NCBI RefSeq assembly: GCF_025583945.1
Contig: NZ_JAOEGU010000034.1
Location: 1 to 41,629 of the forward strand
From: Methylobacter psychrophilus
GTDB taxonomy: Bacteria; Pseudomonadota; Gammaproteobacteria; Methylococcales; Methylomonadaceae
Length of the DNA: 41,629 nucleotides
Reading direction: 5' to 3'
Shown here: positions 9,779 to 17,839 of the stretch, one piece after another
Layout of the letters: every line of letters begins with the position of its first letter
How positions within the stretch are numbered: position 1 is the first letter of the stretch
Program-made: the position numbers and the translations under genes
Notes under the pieces: model-generated
The model's input: the letters and a program-made list of their open reading frames with translations, nothing else
What the model was told of the DNA's origin: nothing
Database searches by the model: none

Positions 9779-10235
9779 TCTTGTTGCTTTAATTTGAGTT
9801 TTCCTGACCTTTGCTCATGCATTTTCAATCATAGCCAATATGTGAGTGATACGATAAAAGCCTGATTAGTTCGTGTTGATCTACGTTAAAGAATGAACAG
9901 CTTAAGCAGTATAAAAAATTTGCAAGGACGGCTAAAGTATGTCGCTTCCCAAGCCTAATTTGCAGCAATTCTCATTATGGAAAATACTTTTAAATCATAA
10001 TGTTATGATTTAAATTTACAAACTTTTTTTAAATCCTACAGAATCCTGTTTTTCACCGATGCTGTAAAGCCTTATAAAACAGGGATGCTAATATTATTAC
10101 CAATTCGGCTCTTCGATTACTTTGCAAGTATTGCGGTAGAATACACACGTACTTTCAAAGCCTAACCGCTATCTATTTGATTTTATTTATCTTTCCATAA
10201 TGAGAATTGCTGGCCTAATTTGGCTAATTGATTAA
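9779..10235. other. Intergenic region between convergent genes, AT-rich, no gene seen
   Basis: About 457 bases between the TonB receptor and the acyltransferase, which point toward each other. No convincing open frame, tRNA or poly-T terminator hairpin was seen. The only notable element is the long AT-rich palindrome listed separately. Confidence 0.5.
9989..10014. repeat. 26-bp perfect palindrome
   Basis: Two 12-base arms (TTTAAATCATAA and its exact complement) flank a 2-base centre. There is no poly-T tract of terminator type beside it. It could be a dimeric-regulator site or a cruciform-prone spacer; no family is recognised. Confidence 0.6.
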
Positions 10236-11102
10236 TTAGTATTGCTGTGAGTTATAATGCTTGGCTTGTAAAAAAGCGCCGTTATTCGTGAGTAAGTGCC
10301 ATATATCCGGATTTTTTTTAGCGACGGAATCAATCATATCGGTTACTTTTATTATAGCCGGCCAGCGTTCGCCATGATAATCCACCAGTGGACCAATTTT
10401 TTTAAAATTGATGCCTAGTGCTGACACTAGACGAAACCACGGCGGCTCCATAGAGCCATATGAATAGTGAATTTGGTTTTCATAGCTTGCTTTTACGGTG
10501 CAAGCAATTAAAGCGACACTAATCAGGGAGAAAGTACGTCTCTCGTCGAGCGAAAAAAAATCCTGCGGATCAGAATCATTAGTGACTAAAGCCTGCGGAT
10601 CATTTTTTCTTTTTCTAAATGCTTTAGACACACAAAGCCGCGATACTTCTCCCAGATGCTGTCTATCAATAAGTTGCATCATGGCAATATTATCAATTTC
10701 ACAATGGATTTCTAGAGGAAATAGTTTGTCCGGGTTATTGGCATCAGGAAGGATAAGCCGTACGGTTGCGGCGTATTCGCCAGACTTGCGGTGACGAATC
10801 AGGTAATGAACCGAGTGCTCGTCAAATTCGTCAAATTCCAGGTTATCAGGATAATCATCAGGATTTTCAAAGCTATTTTCAATGCAATATACTTGATAAC
10901 GCAGTTTATACACTTCATGTTTAAGTGCATCAGAAAGCGCTGGCACCATCTCAAAATAGCCATTAAAAGCCTCAATACTATTATTAGCTAAAGGCTCGTC
11001 TCTTAATTGAAGCGGGGGAATGCTATAAGTATCTAATTTCACAGATTTTTGGGATAGTTTAGAAAAAGTGTTGATGACAGTATACGATTTAAAAATTACC
11101 AA
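10236..11102 (-). CDS. PEP-CTERM/exosortase system-associated acyltransferase
   Basis: A protein of up to 288 residues resembling the GNAT-like N-acyl-amino-acid synthase family that accompanies exosortase systems. Support comes from FNGYFEMVPALSDALKHEVY with LRYQVYCIENSFENP, the acidic block LEFDEFDEHSVHYLIRH, AATVRLILP and GEVSRLCVSKAFRKR. Relatives resemble autoinducer synthases and are thought to make N-acyl amino acids. The start is uncertain: the frame opens at a TTG (11102) with no ribosome site, and an in-frame GTG at 11042 is equally possible because conservation begins only near residue 47. No exosortase, PEP-CTERM substrate or EPS gene lies nearby, so it acts as an orphan member here. 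Confidence 0.85.
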   Translation of the reverse strand: MVIFKSYTVINTFSKLSQKSVKLDTYSIPPLQLRDEPLANNSIEAFNGYFEMVPALSDALKHEVYKLRYQVYCIENSFENPDDYPDNLEFDEFDEHSVHYLIRHRKSGEYAATVRLILPDANNPDKLFPLEIHCEIDNIAMMQLIDRQHLGEVSRLCVSKAFRKRKNDPQALVTNDSDPQDFFSLDERRTFSLISVALIACTVKASYENQIHYSYGSMEPPWFRLVSALGINFKKIGPLVDYHGERWPAIIKVTDMIDSVAKKNPDIWHLLTNNGAFLQAKHYNSQQY

Positions 11103-11354
11103 TAGAAGTAATCAATAAGCGAGATGATAAAAAGACTAATCAGCCAGATTTTTTGTACAAAAAAATTATGATGCTATCGATAATAAATTATTACGCCAGC
11201 TTGTTCAGATAAGAAAAATATCACAGTAAACCCATAAACAAAAACAAAGAATTGTTTGCTGAGATATACTCTACAGTCTTGTTAAAGCTTGTTACTGCTG
11301 GTAGACAGGTTTTAAAGCAATCGTTATACGATACATAAATGGCTAAGGATAAAA

Positions 11355-12137
11355 ATGTCACAACCCAAAGGTTATGTCGATCCGGAATTTCTCCGTGTCA
11401 TTGGCAATCATCTCAATGACATTAAGCAAAATTCCTATACTTTGATGCAAATCGAGTTGGGTCATAAAGTGCTGGATTTGGGCTGTGGGCCCGGTACTGA
11501 CACAATACCGTTAGCACCCTTGGTGGGTGCTAACGGTATTGTCATCGGTGCGGATTACGATGCGGCTATGATAGACGAAGCTGAGCAACGCGCTGAGCAA
11601 GCAGGTGTTAGTGCTTGGGTTAGCCATCAATGTATTAATGCCATATCGCTGCCGTTTGCAAAGGATTATTTCGATTCTTGCCGTAGCGAGCGGTTGTTTC
11701 AGCATTTACATTATCCTGAGCAAGCGCTATCTGAAATGGTCAGGGTAACAAAACCCGGTGGATGGGTGGTGGTTTTGGATACCGATTGGGGGAGCTTATC
11801 TACGGATACTGATGACACCGATATTGAACGTCGCCTGACTCGATTTACGGCCGAGTCCTTTTTGCATAATGGTTACTCAGGGCGAAAATTATACCGCTTG
11901 TTTAAACAACAAAATCTGGTGGATATTTCCTTTGAAGTATTTCCTGTTGCGACACCCAGTTATACGGTGGCGCGTCACGGAATGCAGGCAGAAAGAATTG
12001 AACAGGCAGCGCTTAAGGCAGGCGTTATTACCGCTGAAGAACTTAAACACTGGCAGACTGGTCTTGAACAAGCGGATTCAGACGATACCTATTTTAGTAG
12101 TGTAAACATCATGATGCTTGCCGGGCGTAAGTCTTGA
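11355..12137 (+). CDS. Class I SAM-dependent methyltransferase
   Basis: A 260-residue methyltransferase of the UbiE/COQ5-like type. Motif I is VLDLGCGPGTD (about 37-47), motif II region GIVIGADYD, and a post-motif VRVTKPGGWVVVLDTDWG follows. The C-terminal part (about 160-258) is less conserved and gives no clear substrate. The start is well supported by AAGGAT just before the ATG. It is divergent from the acyltransferase with a 252-base gap, and a shared function is possible but unproven. Its coding sequence contains an 18-bp perfect inverted repeat immediately after motif I, listed separately. Substrates could be a small molecule such as a quinone or lipid. Confidence 0.8.
   Translation: MSQPKGYVDPEFLRVIGNHLNDIKQNSYTLMQIELGHKVLDLGCGPGTDTIPLAPLVGANGIVIGADYDAAMIDEAEQRAEQAGVSAWVSHQCINAISLPFAKDYFDSCRSERLFQHLHYPEQALSEMVRVTKPGGWVVVLDTDWGSLSTDTDDTDIERRLTRFTAESFLHNGYSGRKLYRLFKQQNLVDISFEVFPVATPSYTVARHGMQAERIEQAALKAGVITAEELKHWQTGLEQADSDDTYFSSVNIMMLAGRKS
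11502..11542. repeat. 18-bp perfect inverted repeat inside a coding sequence
   Basis: Arms at 11502-11519 (ACAATACCGTTAGCACCC) and 11525-11542 are exact complements around a 5-base loop (TTGGT). It lies about 150 bases into the methyltransferase gene and encodes the DTIPLAPLVGANGIVIG segment. Its strength is unusual for coding DNA, and a stable mRNA hairpin would be expected. Confidence 0.9.
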
Positions 12138-12197
12138 ATTTACTATTATTGACGATAGATATAATTTTCTTAAAAGTTAAAAATAATTAACAACATT

Positions 12198-12779
12198 ATG
12201 AAAAACCTTGCCCCTTTTGATGGCGAGCTTTATCTGTTTAAACAGTTTTATTCGTTGCCGGAATCTGATCAGTTATTTACAGCATTTGAAACCGGTTTGG
12301 CTTGGCAGGAAGAAACTATTTTTATTTTTGGAAAACGGGTTAAAGTTCCCCGTTTGATGTGCTGGTATGGTGATCCCGATGCTTGCTATCAGTATTCAGG
12401 GGTTAATCATCAACCCAAGCCTTGGAATGAAGCATTACAGTCAGTCAGGGCAAAATTAGGGCAGCAATGCGGGTGTGCTTTTAATAGCGTTTTGGCCAAT
12501 CTGTACCGCAATGGTAAAGACTCGATGGGGTGTCATGCCGACGATGAAAAGGAGCTGGGACACAATCCGCTGATTGCCTCGTTAAGCCTGGGTGATGGGC
12601 GCTTGTTTAAATTGCATCATAAAAAAAGTAAAGAAACCGTCGATATTATTCTGGGTCATGGCGATTTGTTGGTGATGGCGGGTACTCTTCAGCATCACTG
12701 GGTGCATTCGCTGCCTAAAACCCGAAAATTTAAAACACCACGAATCAACTTGACGTTTCGCAACATTCTGGTTGATTAA
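12198..12779 (+). CDS. AlkB-like 2-oxoglutarate/Fe(II)-dependent dioxygenase
   Basis: A 193-residue protein close in length and layout to short bacterial AlkB-family enzymes (ALKBH2/3-like), which oxidatively remove alkyl groups from nucleic acid bases. Iron ligands are visible as H113-x-D115 (in CHADDEKEL) and H170 (in WVHSLPKT). The 2-oxoglutarate-binding arginines lie in PRINLTFR near the C-terminus, and NSVLANLYRNGKDSMGCHADDE is the family core. It stands 60 bases after the methyltransferase and converges on purD. Whether it repairs DNA or RNA is not readable; repair of 1-methyladenine and 3-methylcytosine is the usual activity. Confidence 0.9.
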   Translation: MKNLAPFDGELYLFKQFYSLPESDQLFTAFETGLAWQEETIFIFGKRVKVPRLMCWYGDPDACYQYSGVNHQPKPWNEALQSVRAKLGQQCGCAFNSVLANLYRNGKDSMGCHADDEKELGHNPLIASLSLGDGRLFKLHHKKSKETVDIILGHGDLLVMAGTLQHHWVHSLPKTRKFKTPRINLTFRNILVD

Positions 12780-12795
12780 GTATTTTTTATTGTCT

Positions 12796-12858
12796 ACGAA
12801 AAGTACGAAAGACACGAAAAATATAAGTAAAAATTTTCGTACTTTTCGTGTCTTTCGT
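12796..12858. terminator. Repeat-derived hairpin between convergent alkB-like gene and purD
   Basis: Two alternative stems fit: 12796-12810 with 12835-12849 (15 bp), or 12805-12820 with 12843-12858 (16 bp). The units are of the form ACGAAAGACACGAAAA, related to the ACGAAGGACACGAAG repeats elsewhere in the window. Its place between two gene ends suggests bidirectional termination, though no long T-run follows. Confidence 0.55.
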
Positions 12859-12869
12859 GGAACTTGTTA

Positions 12870-14147
12870 TTAGTCTTTTATCGCTTTAAAGCCAATATCT
12901 GTGCGGTAATAGATGTCATTCCAGTGGATTTTATTGGCAAGCTCATAGGCTTTGGTTTGCGCTTCTTTAATATCCTGTCCCAGCGCACAGGCGCATAAAA
13001 CACGTCCGCCAGCGGTAACGATATCATCGCCACTTTGCCGAGTGCCGGCATGAAATATTTTGCTGTCTTCCTGTTCTTCTGTGGGTAATCCCGAAATAAC
13101 GGCACCTTTTTGATAATCATCCGGGTAGCCACCGGCAGCCAGAACCACGCCCAATGCGACACGTTCATCCCATTCAGTCGTCGTTTTATCGAGTTCTCCG
13201 GCCAAGGCGGCCTCACAAAGTTCGACCAGATCGCTTTTCATGCGCATCATAATCGGTTGTGTTTCAGGATCACCAAAGCGGCAGTTATATTCCAGTACTT
13301 TAATCGTGCCATCGGCTGAAATCATTAAACCGGCGTAAAGAAAGCCGGTGTAAGGCAGGCCATCGTCAACCATGCCTTTTAAAGTCGGCTCAATGACATC
13401 ACGCATAACCCGGTCATAAATTTCGGGGGTAACAACCGGCGCTGGCGAGTATGCGCCCATACCGCCGGTATTAGGGCCTTTATCACCATTGTCACGGGCT
13501 TTGTGATCTTGCGATGTCGCCATAGGCAAGGCGTGTTTGCCATCGGCAATAACAATAAAGCTGGCTTCTTCACCAGTCAGAAATTCTTCAATGACCACCC
13601 GGTTGCCCGCTTCGCCATAGACATTTCCGGAGAGCATGTCTTCAACCGCACCGATAGCCTCTTGCTCGGTTTGTGCGACAATAACACCTTTACCTGCCGC
13701 CAAACCATCGGCCTTAACGACAATCGGTGCGCCTTGTTGCCGGATGTAGGCAATCGCCAGGTCTTTATTGGTAAATGATTGGTAACTGGCCGTCGGGATA
13801 TGATGACGAATCATAAAATCTTTGCAAAAAGTCTTGGAACCTTCTAATTGCGCAGCTTTGGCAGAGGGTCCAAAACAGCGTAAACCGGCTTGTTGAAAGC
13901 TGTCAACGACACCCAGCACCAAAGGAATTTCCGGGCCGATAATCGTCAAGTCGATCTGTTCTTTTTGGGCAAAGGCCAGTAATCCTGAAATATCGTCGAC
14001 GGCGATAGCGACGTTTTCAATAGCCGGTTCAAGCGCGCTTCCCGGATTACCGGGTGCAACAAATACTTTTTTAACTTTAGGTGATTGTTCGGCTTTCCAC
14101 GCGAGAGCGTGTTCACGACCACCGCTACCGACGATGAGGATTTTCAT
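12870..14147 (-). CDS. purD: Phosphoribosylamine-glycine ligase
   Basis: Catalyses the second step of de novo purine synthesis, joining phosphoribosylamine to glycine with ATP. The 425-residue protein has the N-terminal MKILIVGSGGREHALAWK, the ATP-grasp features KADGLAAGKGV and EEFLTGEEASFI, and the metal-binding end YNCRFGDPETQP. Although the frame is open 34 codons further upstream, the conserved MKILIVGSGGREH fixes the start at 14147. It lies downstream of purH on the same strand, but a 528-base repeat-filled gap separates them, unlike the tight purHD operon of many relatives. Confidence 0.97.
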   Translation of the reverse strand: MKILIVGSGGREHALAWKAEQSPKVKKVFVAPGNPGSALEPAIENVAIAVDDISGLLAFAQKEQIDLTIIGPEIPLVLGVVDSFQQAGLRCFGPSAKAAQLEGSKTFCKDFMIRHHIPTASYQSFTNKDLAIAYIRQQGAPIVVKADGLAAGKGVIVAQTEQEAIGAVEDMLSGNVYGEAGNRVVIEEFLTGEEASFIVIADGKHALPMATSQDHKARDNGDKGPNTGGMGAYSPAPVVTPEIYDRVMRDVIEPTLKGMVDDGLPYTGFLYAGLMISADGTIKVLEYNCRFGDPETQPIMMRMKSDLVELCEAALAGELDKTTTEWDERVALGVVLAAGGYPDDYQKGAVISGLPTEEQEDSKIFHAGTRQSGDDIVTAGGRVLCACALGQDIKEAQTKAYELANKIHWNDIYYRTDIGFKAIKD

Positions 14148-14220
14148 AATATAGTTTCCGTATTGTAGATGTAAGGTAAATTGTAAAAATCCCCCTTTCA
14201 CAGTTGGGATTAACAACTTA

Positions 14221-14335
14221 AGGTGATATCCGAGAATTAATATACCCAAGTGGCACAGGATTTTTGTTTATTTACAACGCAGTAAATGAATAAAAAGACC
14301 AGTAAGCTGGGTATATTATTCTCAGGAAATCACCT
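14221..14335. repeat. Imperfect ~29-bp inverted repeat bounding a 115-bp segment
   Basis: The left arm 14221-14249 (starts AGGTGATATCC, ends AATATACCCA) and right arm 14307-14335 are complements apart from a few substitutions and two single-base gaps. About 57 bases lie between them. The size and ends resemble a miniature inverted-repeat element, but no target duplication is evident. Confidence 0.55.
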
Positions 14336-14344
14336 AAGTCGGGG

Positions 14345-14375
14345 CAGATACCATCCCTTCAAGGGATGTTATCTG
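14345..14375. repeat. 15-bp near-perfect hairpin
   Basis: CAGATACCATCCCTT and the complement AAGGGATGTTATCTG are separated by a single base, with one mismatch. There is no T-run on either side, so it is not a standard intrinsic terminator. Confidence 0.6.
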
Positions 14376-14584
14376 TAAGATCCTCTTACTTTAAATTGGG
14401 TAGCCACAGTTGCCATAGATTCACAGGCTATAAATAATATTTAGTCTCGCCTGTGTTTCAGCTTAAGCGGCAATACATGGGTTTATTCTGTGAATTTGTG
14501 GCGGTTTATATTTTGCGAGTTTAGAGCCTTAAATTAATTAAGTACGCAGGGCGTCACTGCCATTAAGTTAAGCACAATACCACC

Positions 14585-14665
14585 GTAGGAGCGGGTCATG
14601 CCCGCGATATTTGGGCTGCAATATTTGGTTTTAGCTTCTTCATCGCGGGCATGGCTCGCTCCTAC
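14585..14665. repeat. REP-like inverted pair (GTAGGAGCGGG...CCCGCGAT)
   Basis: The left unit 14585-14608 and the inverted right unit 14642-14665 agree at 22 of 24 positions. Each unit is itself a stem (GCGGG...CCCGC). The GTAGGAGCGGGC-x-TGCCCGCGAT pattern is that of REP elements known in Pseudomonas and other gammaproteobacteria. It sits 10 bases past the purH stop and may stabilise or end that transcript. Confidence 0.8.
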
Positions 14666-14675
14666 AACGCTTAAT

Positions 14676-16235
14676 TTAATGCCGAAAATGGCGCATACCC
14701 GTAAATACCATGGCTATATTGTGTTCATCTGCGGCAGCAATCACTTCGTTGTCACGCATCGAACCACCGGGCTGAATAATAGCGGTTATACCGGCTTCTG
14801 CGGCGGCATCTATGCCATCTCTAAAAGGAAAGAAGGCGTCTGAAGCCATTGCAGAACCTTGAACAACCAAGCCTTCGTCAGCGGCTTTAATACCGGCAAT
14901 TCTTGCCGAATAAACCCTGCTCATTTGACCTGCACCGACACCGATGGTCTGGCCACTTTTGCAATAAACGATGGCATTGGATTTGACGAACTTGGCAACT
15001 TTCCAGGCAAATAACAAATCGGCAAGCTCTTGTTCAGTCGGAACGCGTTGACTGACAATTTTAATATCGGCACTGGTGATTGTGCCAAAATCCTTGTCCT
15101 GAACCAATAAACCACTGGCAACACGTTTAAAATCAAGGGCAGACTGGATAGTGCCACCCCATTCGCCACAGGCCAATACCCGAATATTTTGTTTGCCGGC
15201 CAGAACCGCTATTGCCGCCGGATTAATGGTGGGTGCAATAATTACTTCGACAAATTGACGCTTGATAATTTCAGCGGCTGTTTGCTCATCCAGTTCCCGG
15301 TTAAAAGCGATAATGCCGCCAAATGCAGACGTTGGATCTGTTGCATAAGCTTTATCATAGGCAGTAAAAATATCATCAGCTTCAGCTACGCCACAGGGGT
15401 TTGCATGTTTAACGATAACGCAAGTCGGTTTATCCGTGAAGGATTTAACACATTCCAGCGCTGCATCGGCATCAGCAATATTGTTGTAGGATAATTCCTT
15501 GCCTTGAAGTTGCCTGGCTGCAGCAATCGTACCTGATGCTGGGGATTTTTCCCGGTAAAAAGCCGCTTTTTGATGAGGATTTTCTCCATAACGCATGGTT
15601 TGGTTATGATAAAACTGTAAATTAAGTGTTTCCGGAAATTGGCTGCCGTTGATGTTAGCTAAATAAGTGGCAATTGCCGTGTCGTAACGTGCGGTATGCT
15701 CAAAGCTTTTTAGCGCCAGATTAAAACGAGTCTGGTCAGACAGGCTGTTATCAGTACTTTTAAGTTCAGCGATAGTTGCCGCGTAGTCGGATGGATGAAC
15801 AATGATGGCAACGTCGGCATGGTTTTTAGCTGCGGCGCGGATCATGGTAGGACCGCCGATATCGATGTTTTCGATAGCCTTTTCCAGATCACAATCCGGG
15901 TTGGCTACCGTTTGTTCAAACGGGTATAGATTGACGACGACCATATCAATAGGGTTAATGCCGTTAGCTGCCATAATCGCATCATCGATTCCCCGACGGC
16001 CTAAAATTCCACCATGAACTTTGGGATGCAAGGTTTTAACACGACCATCCATCATTTCCGGAAAACCCGTGTAATCAGAGACTTCAGTAACCGGTATTTT
16101 ATGTTCAGCCAACGTTTTGGCAGTACCGCCAGTGGACAGGATTTCAATGCCCATTTGGCTTAATTCGCGACAAAAATCGACGATACCGGATTTATCAGAA
16201 ACGCTGATCAGGGCGCGAGTGATTTTTTTGTTCAT
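14676..16235 (-). CDS. purH: Bifunctional AICAR formyltransferase/IMP cyclohydrolase
   Basis: Performs the last two steps of IMP synthesis. The 519 residues cover an N-terminal cyclohydrolase domain ([42 protein letters not shown]). The C-terminal transformylase domain shows [33 protein letters not shown], and near the end the conserved [12 protein letters not shown] and QPGGSMRD. It starts at ATG after fis, with 71 bases between. The order dusB-fis-purH-purD is the standard gammaproteobacterial one. Confidence 0.97.
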   Translation of the reverse strand: MNKKITRALISVSDKSGIVDFCRELSQMGIEILSTGGTAKTLAEHKIPVTEVSDYTGFPEMMDGRVKTLHPKVHGGILGRRGIDDAIMAANGINPIDMVVVNLYPFEQTVANPDCDLEKAIENIDIGGPTMIRAAAKNHADVAIIVHPSDYAATIAELKSTDNSLSDQTRFNLALKSFEHTARYDTAIATYLANINGSQFPETLNLQFYHNQTMRYGENPHQKAAFYREKSPASGTIAAARQLQGKELSYNNIADADAALECVKSFTDKPTCVIVKHANPCGVAEADDIFTAYDKAYATDPTSAFGGIIAFNRELDEQTAAEIIKRQFVEVIIAPTINPAAIAVLAGKQNIRVLACGEWGGTIQSALDFKRVASGLLVQDKDFGTITSADIKIVSQRVPTEQELADLLFAWKVAKFVKSNAIVYCKSGQTIGVGAGQMSRVYSARIAGIKAADEGLVVQGSAMASDAFFPFRDGIDAAAEAGITAIIQPGGSMRDNEVIAAADEHNIAMVFTGMRHFRH

Positions 16236-16306
16236 GCAGACCTTTTTGTGGTGGATGTGTTGGTGAGAAAGTGCCAGGATAAAGCCAAGCCGAATCCGAC
16301 CGGGCT

Positions 16307-16591
16307 TTAGGATATACCGTACTGATCCAGTTTTTTGCGTAAGGTACTACGGCTTAGGCCGAGTGCTTTTGCGGCTTTGGTTTGGTTATATCCTGAATGT
16401 TCCAGGGTTGCTTCCAATAAGGGTTTTTCAACTTCGCTGATGACCATGGCATGTAAACCTACGGCATCATGACCACTTAATTGTGAAAGGTATAACTCTA
16501 CTGTTTGTTTGACATACGCAGACAAGGGCAATAGCACTATTTTTTTGCTGTCTATATTAATTATTTCAGCACTATTTTGAGAGGCGGTCAT
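16307..16591 (-). CDS. fis: DNA-binding protein Fis
   Basis: A 94-residue nucleoid protein that bends DNA and modulates growth-phase transcription. The C-terminal helix-turn-helix [27 protein letters not shown] and the preceding [15 protein letters not shown] match Fis closely. Two starts compete: a GTG at 16603 inside the end of dusB, or the ATG at 16591 two bases after the dusB stop (TAATATG). The ATG is chosen because the GTG has an AGG too close to it and the stop-restart arrangement suits coupling. As in E. coli, fis follows dusB. Confidence 0.93.
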   Translation of the reverse strand: MTASQNSAEIINIDSKKIVLLPLSAYVKQTVELYLSQLSGHDAVGLHAMVISEVEKPLLEATLEHSGYNQTKAAKALGLSRSTLRKKLDQYGIS

Positions 16592-16592
16592 A

Positions 16593-17576
16593 TTATGCAG
16601 CACTACCTGTTGATAAAAGATTAAATGCTGAATTAATCAGTACTAGTTGTTGGGATGGGCATTGAGCCTGGTTGATGTTGTTTTTTGTCTCCTGGCTTAT
16701 GGTGCCAAGATGTTTAAAATACCAACCGATATGTTTCCGAGCTATTCTAACACCGGAGGCATTACCATAGAAGCTATATAGTTGTTCCAAATGACTGAGA
16801 AGCGTGTTGTGAATAGTCGAATTCATTGGTTTTTCAAGGGATTTTCCGGTTTTAAGAAAATGACTGATTTGATTAAATAACCATGGATTTCCCTGAGCCG
16901 CACGTCCGATCATGATTGCATCAGCACCGGTGGCATCAAGCACATAACGGGCTTTTTCCGCCGAATCAATATCGCCGTTGGCAATAATGGGCATACTGAC
17001 TGCTTGTTTAACTTGTTTAATCGTTTCATATTCAGCTTGCCCGTTAAATTTACAGGCACGCGTTCTGCCATGCAGGGTTAAGGCAGCAATACCTGACTGT
17101 TCTGCTATTTTGGCGATTTCAACGGCATTACGGCTATCCAAATCCCAGCCGGTACGGATTTTTAGTGTGACAGGAATATTAACGGCATTAACAACTGCAT
17201 CCAATATTTTCTTCACCAGTACCTCGTCTCTTAATAATGCCGAACCTGCTGCTACGGAACAGACTTTTTTGGCCGGACAACCCATATTTATATCAATAAT
17301 TTGGGCACCGCGCTGCGCATTAAATCTTGCTGCATCAGCCATTTGCTGAGGATCTGTACCGACAATCTGCACGGAACGAAAGCCTGTTTCGCCATTGTGA
17401 TCTGCTTTTAATAGTGTTCGTTTATTGTGACGTAAAGCCGGATTGGATGCCACCATCTCCGATACAGCCAAGCCTGCACCGAATTGCTTACATAATTCCC
17501 TGAAGGGACGGTCACTGACCCCGGCCATAGGTGCCAGAATTAGATTGTTTTTAAGTTGATAGGGGCCGATGTGCAT
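16593..17576 (-). CDS. dusB: tRNA-dihydrouridine synthase B
   Basis: An FMN enzyme that reduces uridine to dihydrouridine in tRNA. The 327-residue protein has LAPMAGVSDRPFRELC at the N-terminus, the catalytic cysteine in INMGCPAKKVC, LKIRTGWD, ALTLHGRTR, and ANGDIDS with GADAIMIGRAAQGNPW in the flavin site. Its place before fis identifies it as DusB rather than DusA or DusC. The ATG start MHIGPYQL matches the family. The promoter for dusB-fis presumably lies in the 17577-17839 gap. Confidence 0.95.
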   Translation of the reverse strand: MHIGPYQLKNNLILAPMAGVSDRPFRELCKQFGAGLAVSEMVASNPALRHNKRTLLKADHNGETGFRSVQIVGTDPQQMADAARFNAQRGAQIIDINMGCPAKKVCSVAAGSALLRDEVLVKKILDAVVNAVNIPVTLKIRTGWDLDSRNAVEIAKIAEQSGIAALTLHGRTRACKFNGQAEYETIKQVKQAVSMPIIANGDIDSAEKARYVLDATGADAIMIGRAAQGNPWLFNQISHFLKTGKSLEKPMNSTIHNTLLSHLEQLYSFYGNASGVRIARKHIGWYFKHLGTISQETKNNINQAQCPSQQLVLINSAFNLLSTGSAA

Positions 17577-17643
17577 AAGGCAGGTTCAAGGTTAAAGATG
17601 CAAGGTTAAAGGTATATCGGTGAGATGGCTGGTTTTTACTTTA

Positions 17644-17704
17644 TCCCTTGAGTCTGAGTTATTTCTCGTAGGATCATTTCAGATGTGATTGTGCCGATCT
17701 TCTT
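17644..17704 (-). pseudogene. Decayed partial duplicate of the 3' end of the neighbouring gene
   Basis: This stretch aligns with 17825-17885, which spans the stop codon and last codons (EDRDNPIWNDAADK-stop) of the gene at 17840. Both copies share CCCTTGAG-x-CTGAGTTATTT, CAGAT and CCGATCTTC. About three quarters of positions agree, with one single-base gap. In the duplicate the frame is broken by a TGA. It looks like an old local duplication, and no upstream part of the gene is present. Confidence 0.6.
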
Positions 17705-17715
17705 GTTTTTGTTGC

Positions 17716-17740
17716 CGGTCGGGGTTTGCAACCCCGACCG
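17716..17740. repeat. GC-rich 11-bp perfect inverted repeat
   Basis: CGGTCGGGGTT and AACCCCGACCG flank a 3-base loop. It is far more GC-rich than its surroundings and of the type often found as a dispersed intergenic repeat. Confidence 0.7.
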
Positions 17741-17767
17741 AAACGTTTGAAGGCTTAAGTAGATTTC

Positions 17768-17801
17768 AAAACGTGAGTAACGGGTTACAAGCCCCGTCAC
17801 G
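17768..17801 (-). terminator. Probable terminator of the cysteine-rich unit
   Basis: Read on the minus strand, CGTGACGGG pairs with CCCG-TTAC-TCACG with a 4-base bulge, and TTTT follows. On the plus strand the stem is followed three bases later by seven T, so it might also work in that direction. It lies 39 bases past the stop of the gene at 17840. Confidence 0.4.
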
Positions 17802-17839
17802 CGCTTTTTTTACCTTGAACCTTTGCCCTTGAGCCTGAG

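Larger units (their letters stand above)
14148..14675. other. Repeat-rich purH-purD intergenic region
   Basis: A 528-base gap without a supportable gene. It holds at least three separate inverted repeats (listed individually). Around 14400-14510 there is also a weaker one, where ATTCACAG and GCCACAG elements recur as complements (CTGTGAA, TTGTGGC). A purD promoter should lie in its right-hand part but no convincing -35/-10 pair was identified. Confidence 0.6.
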
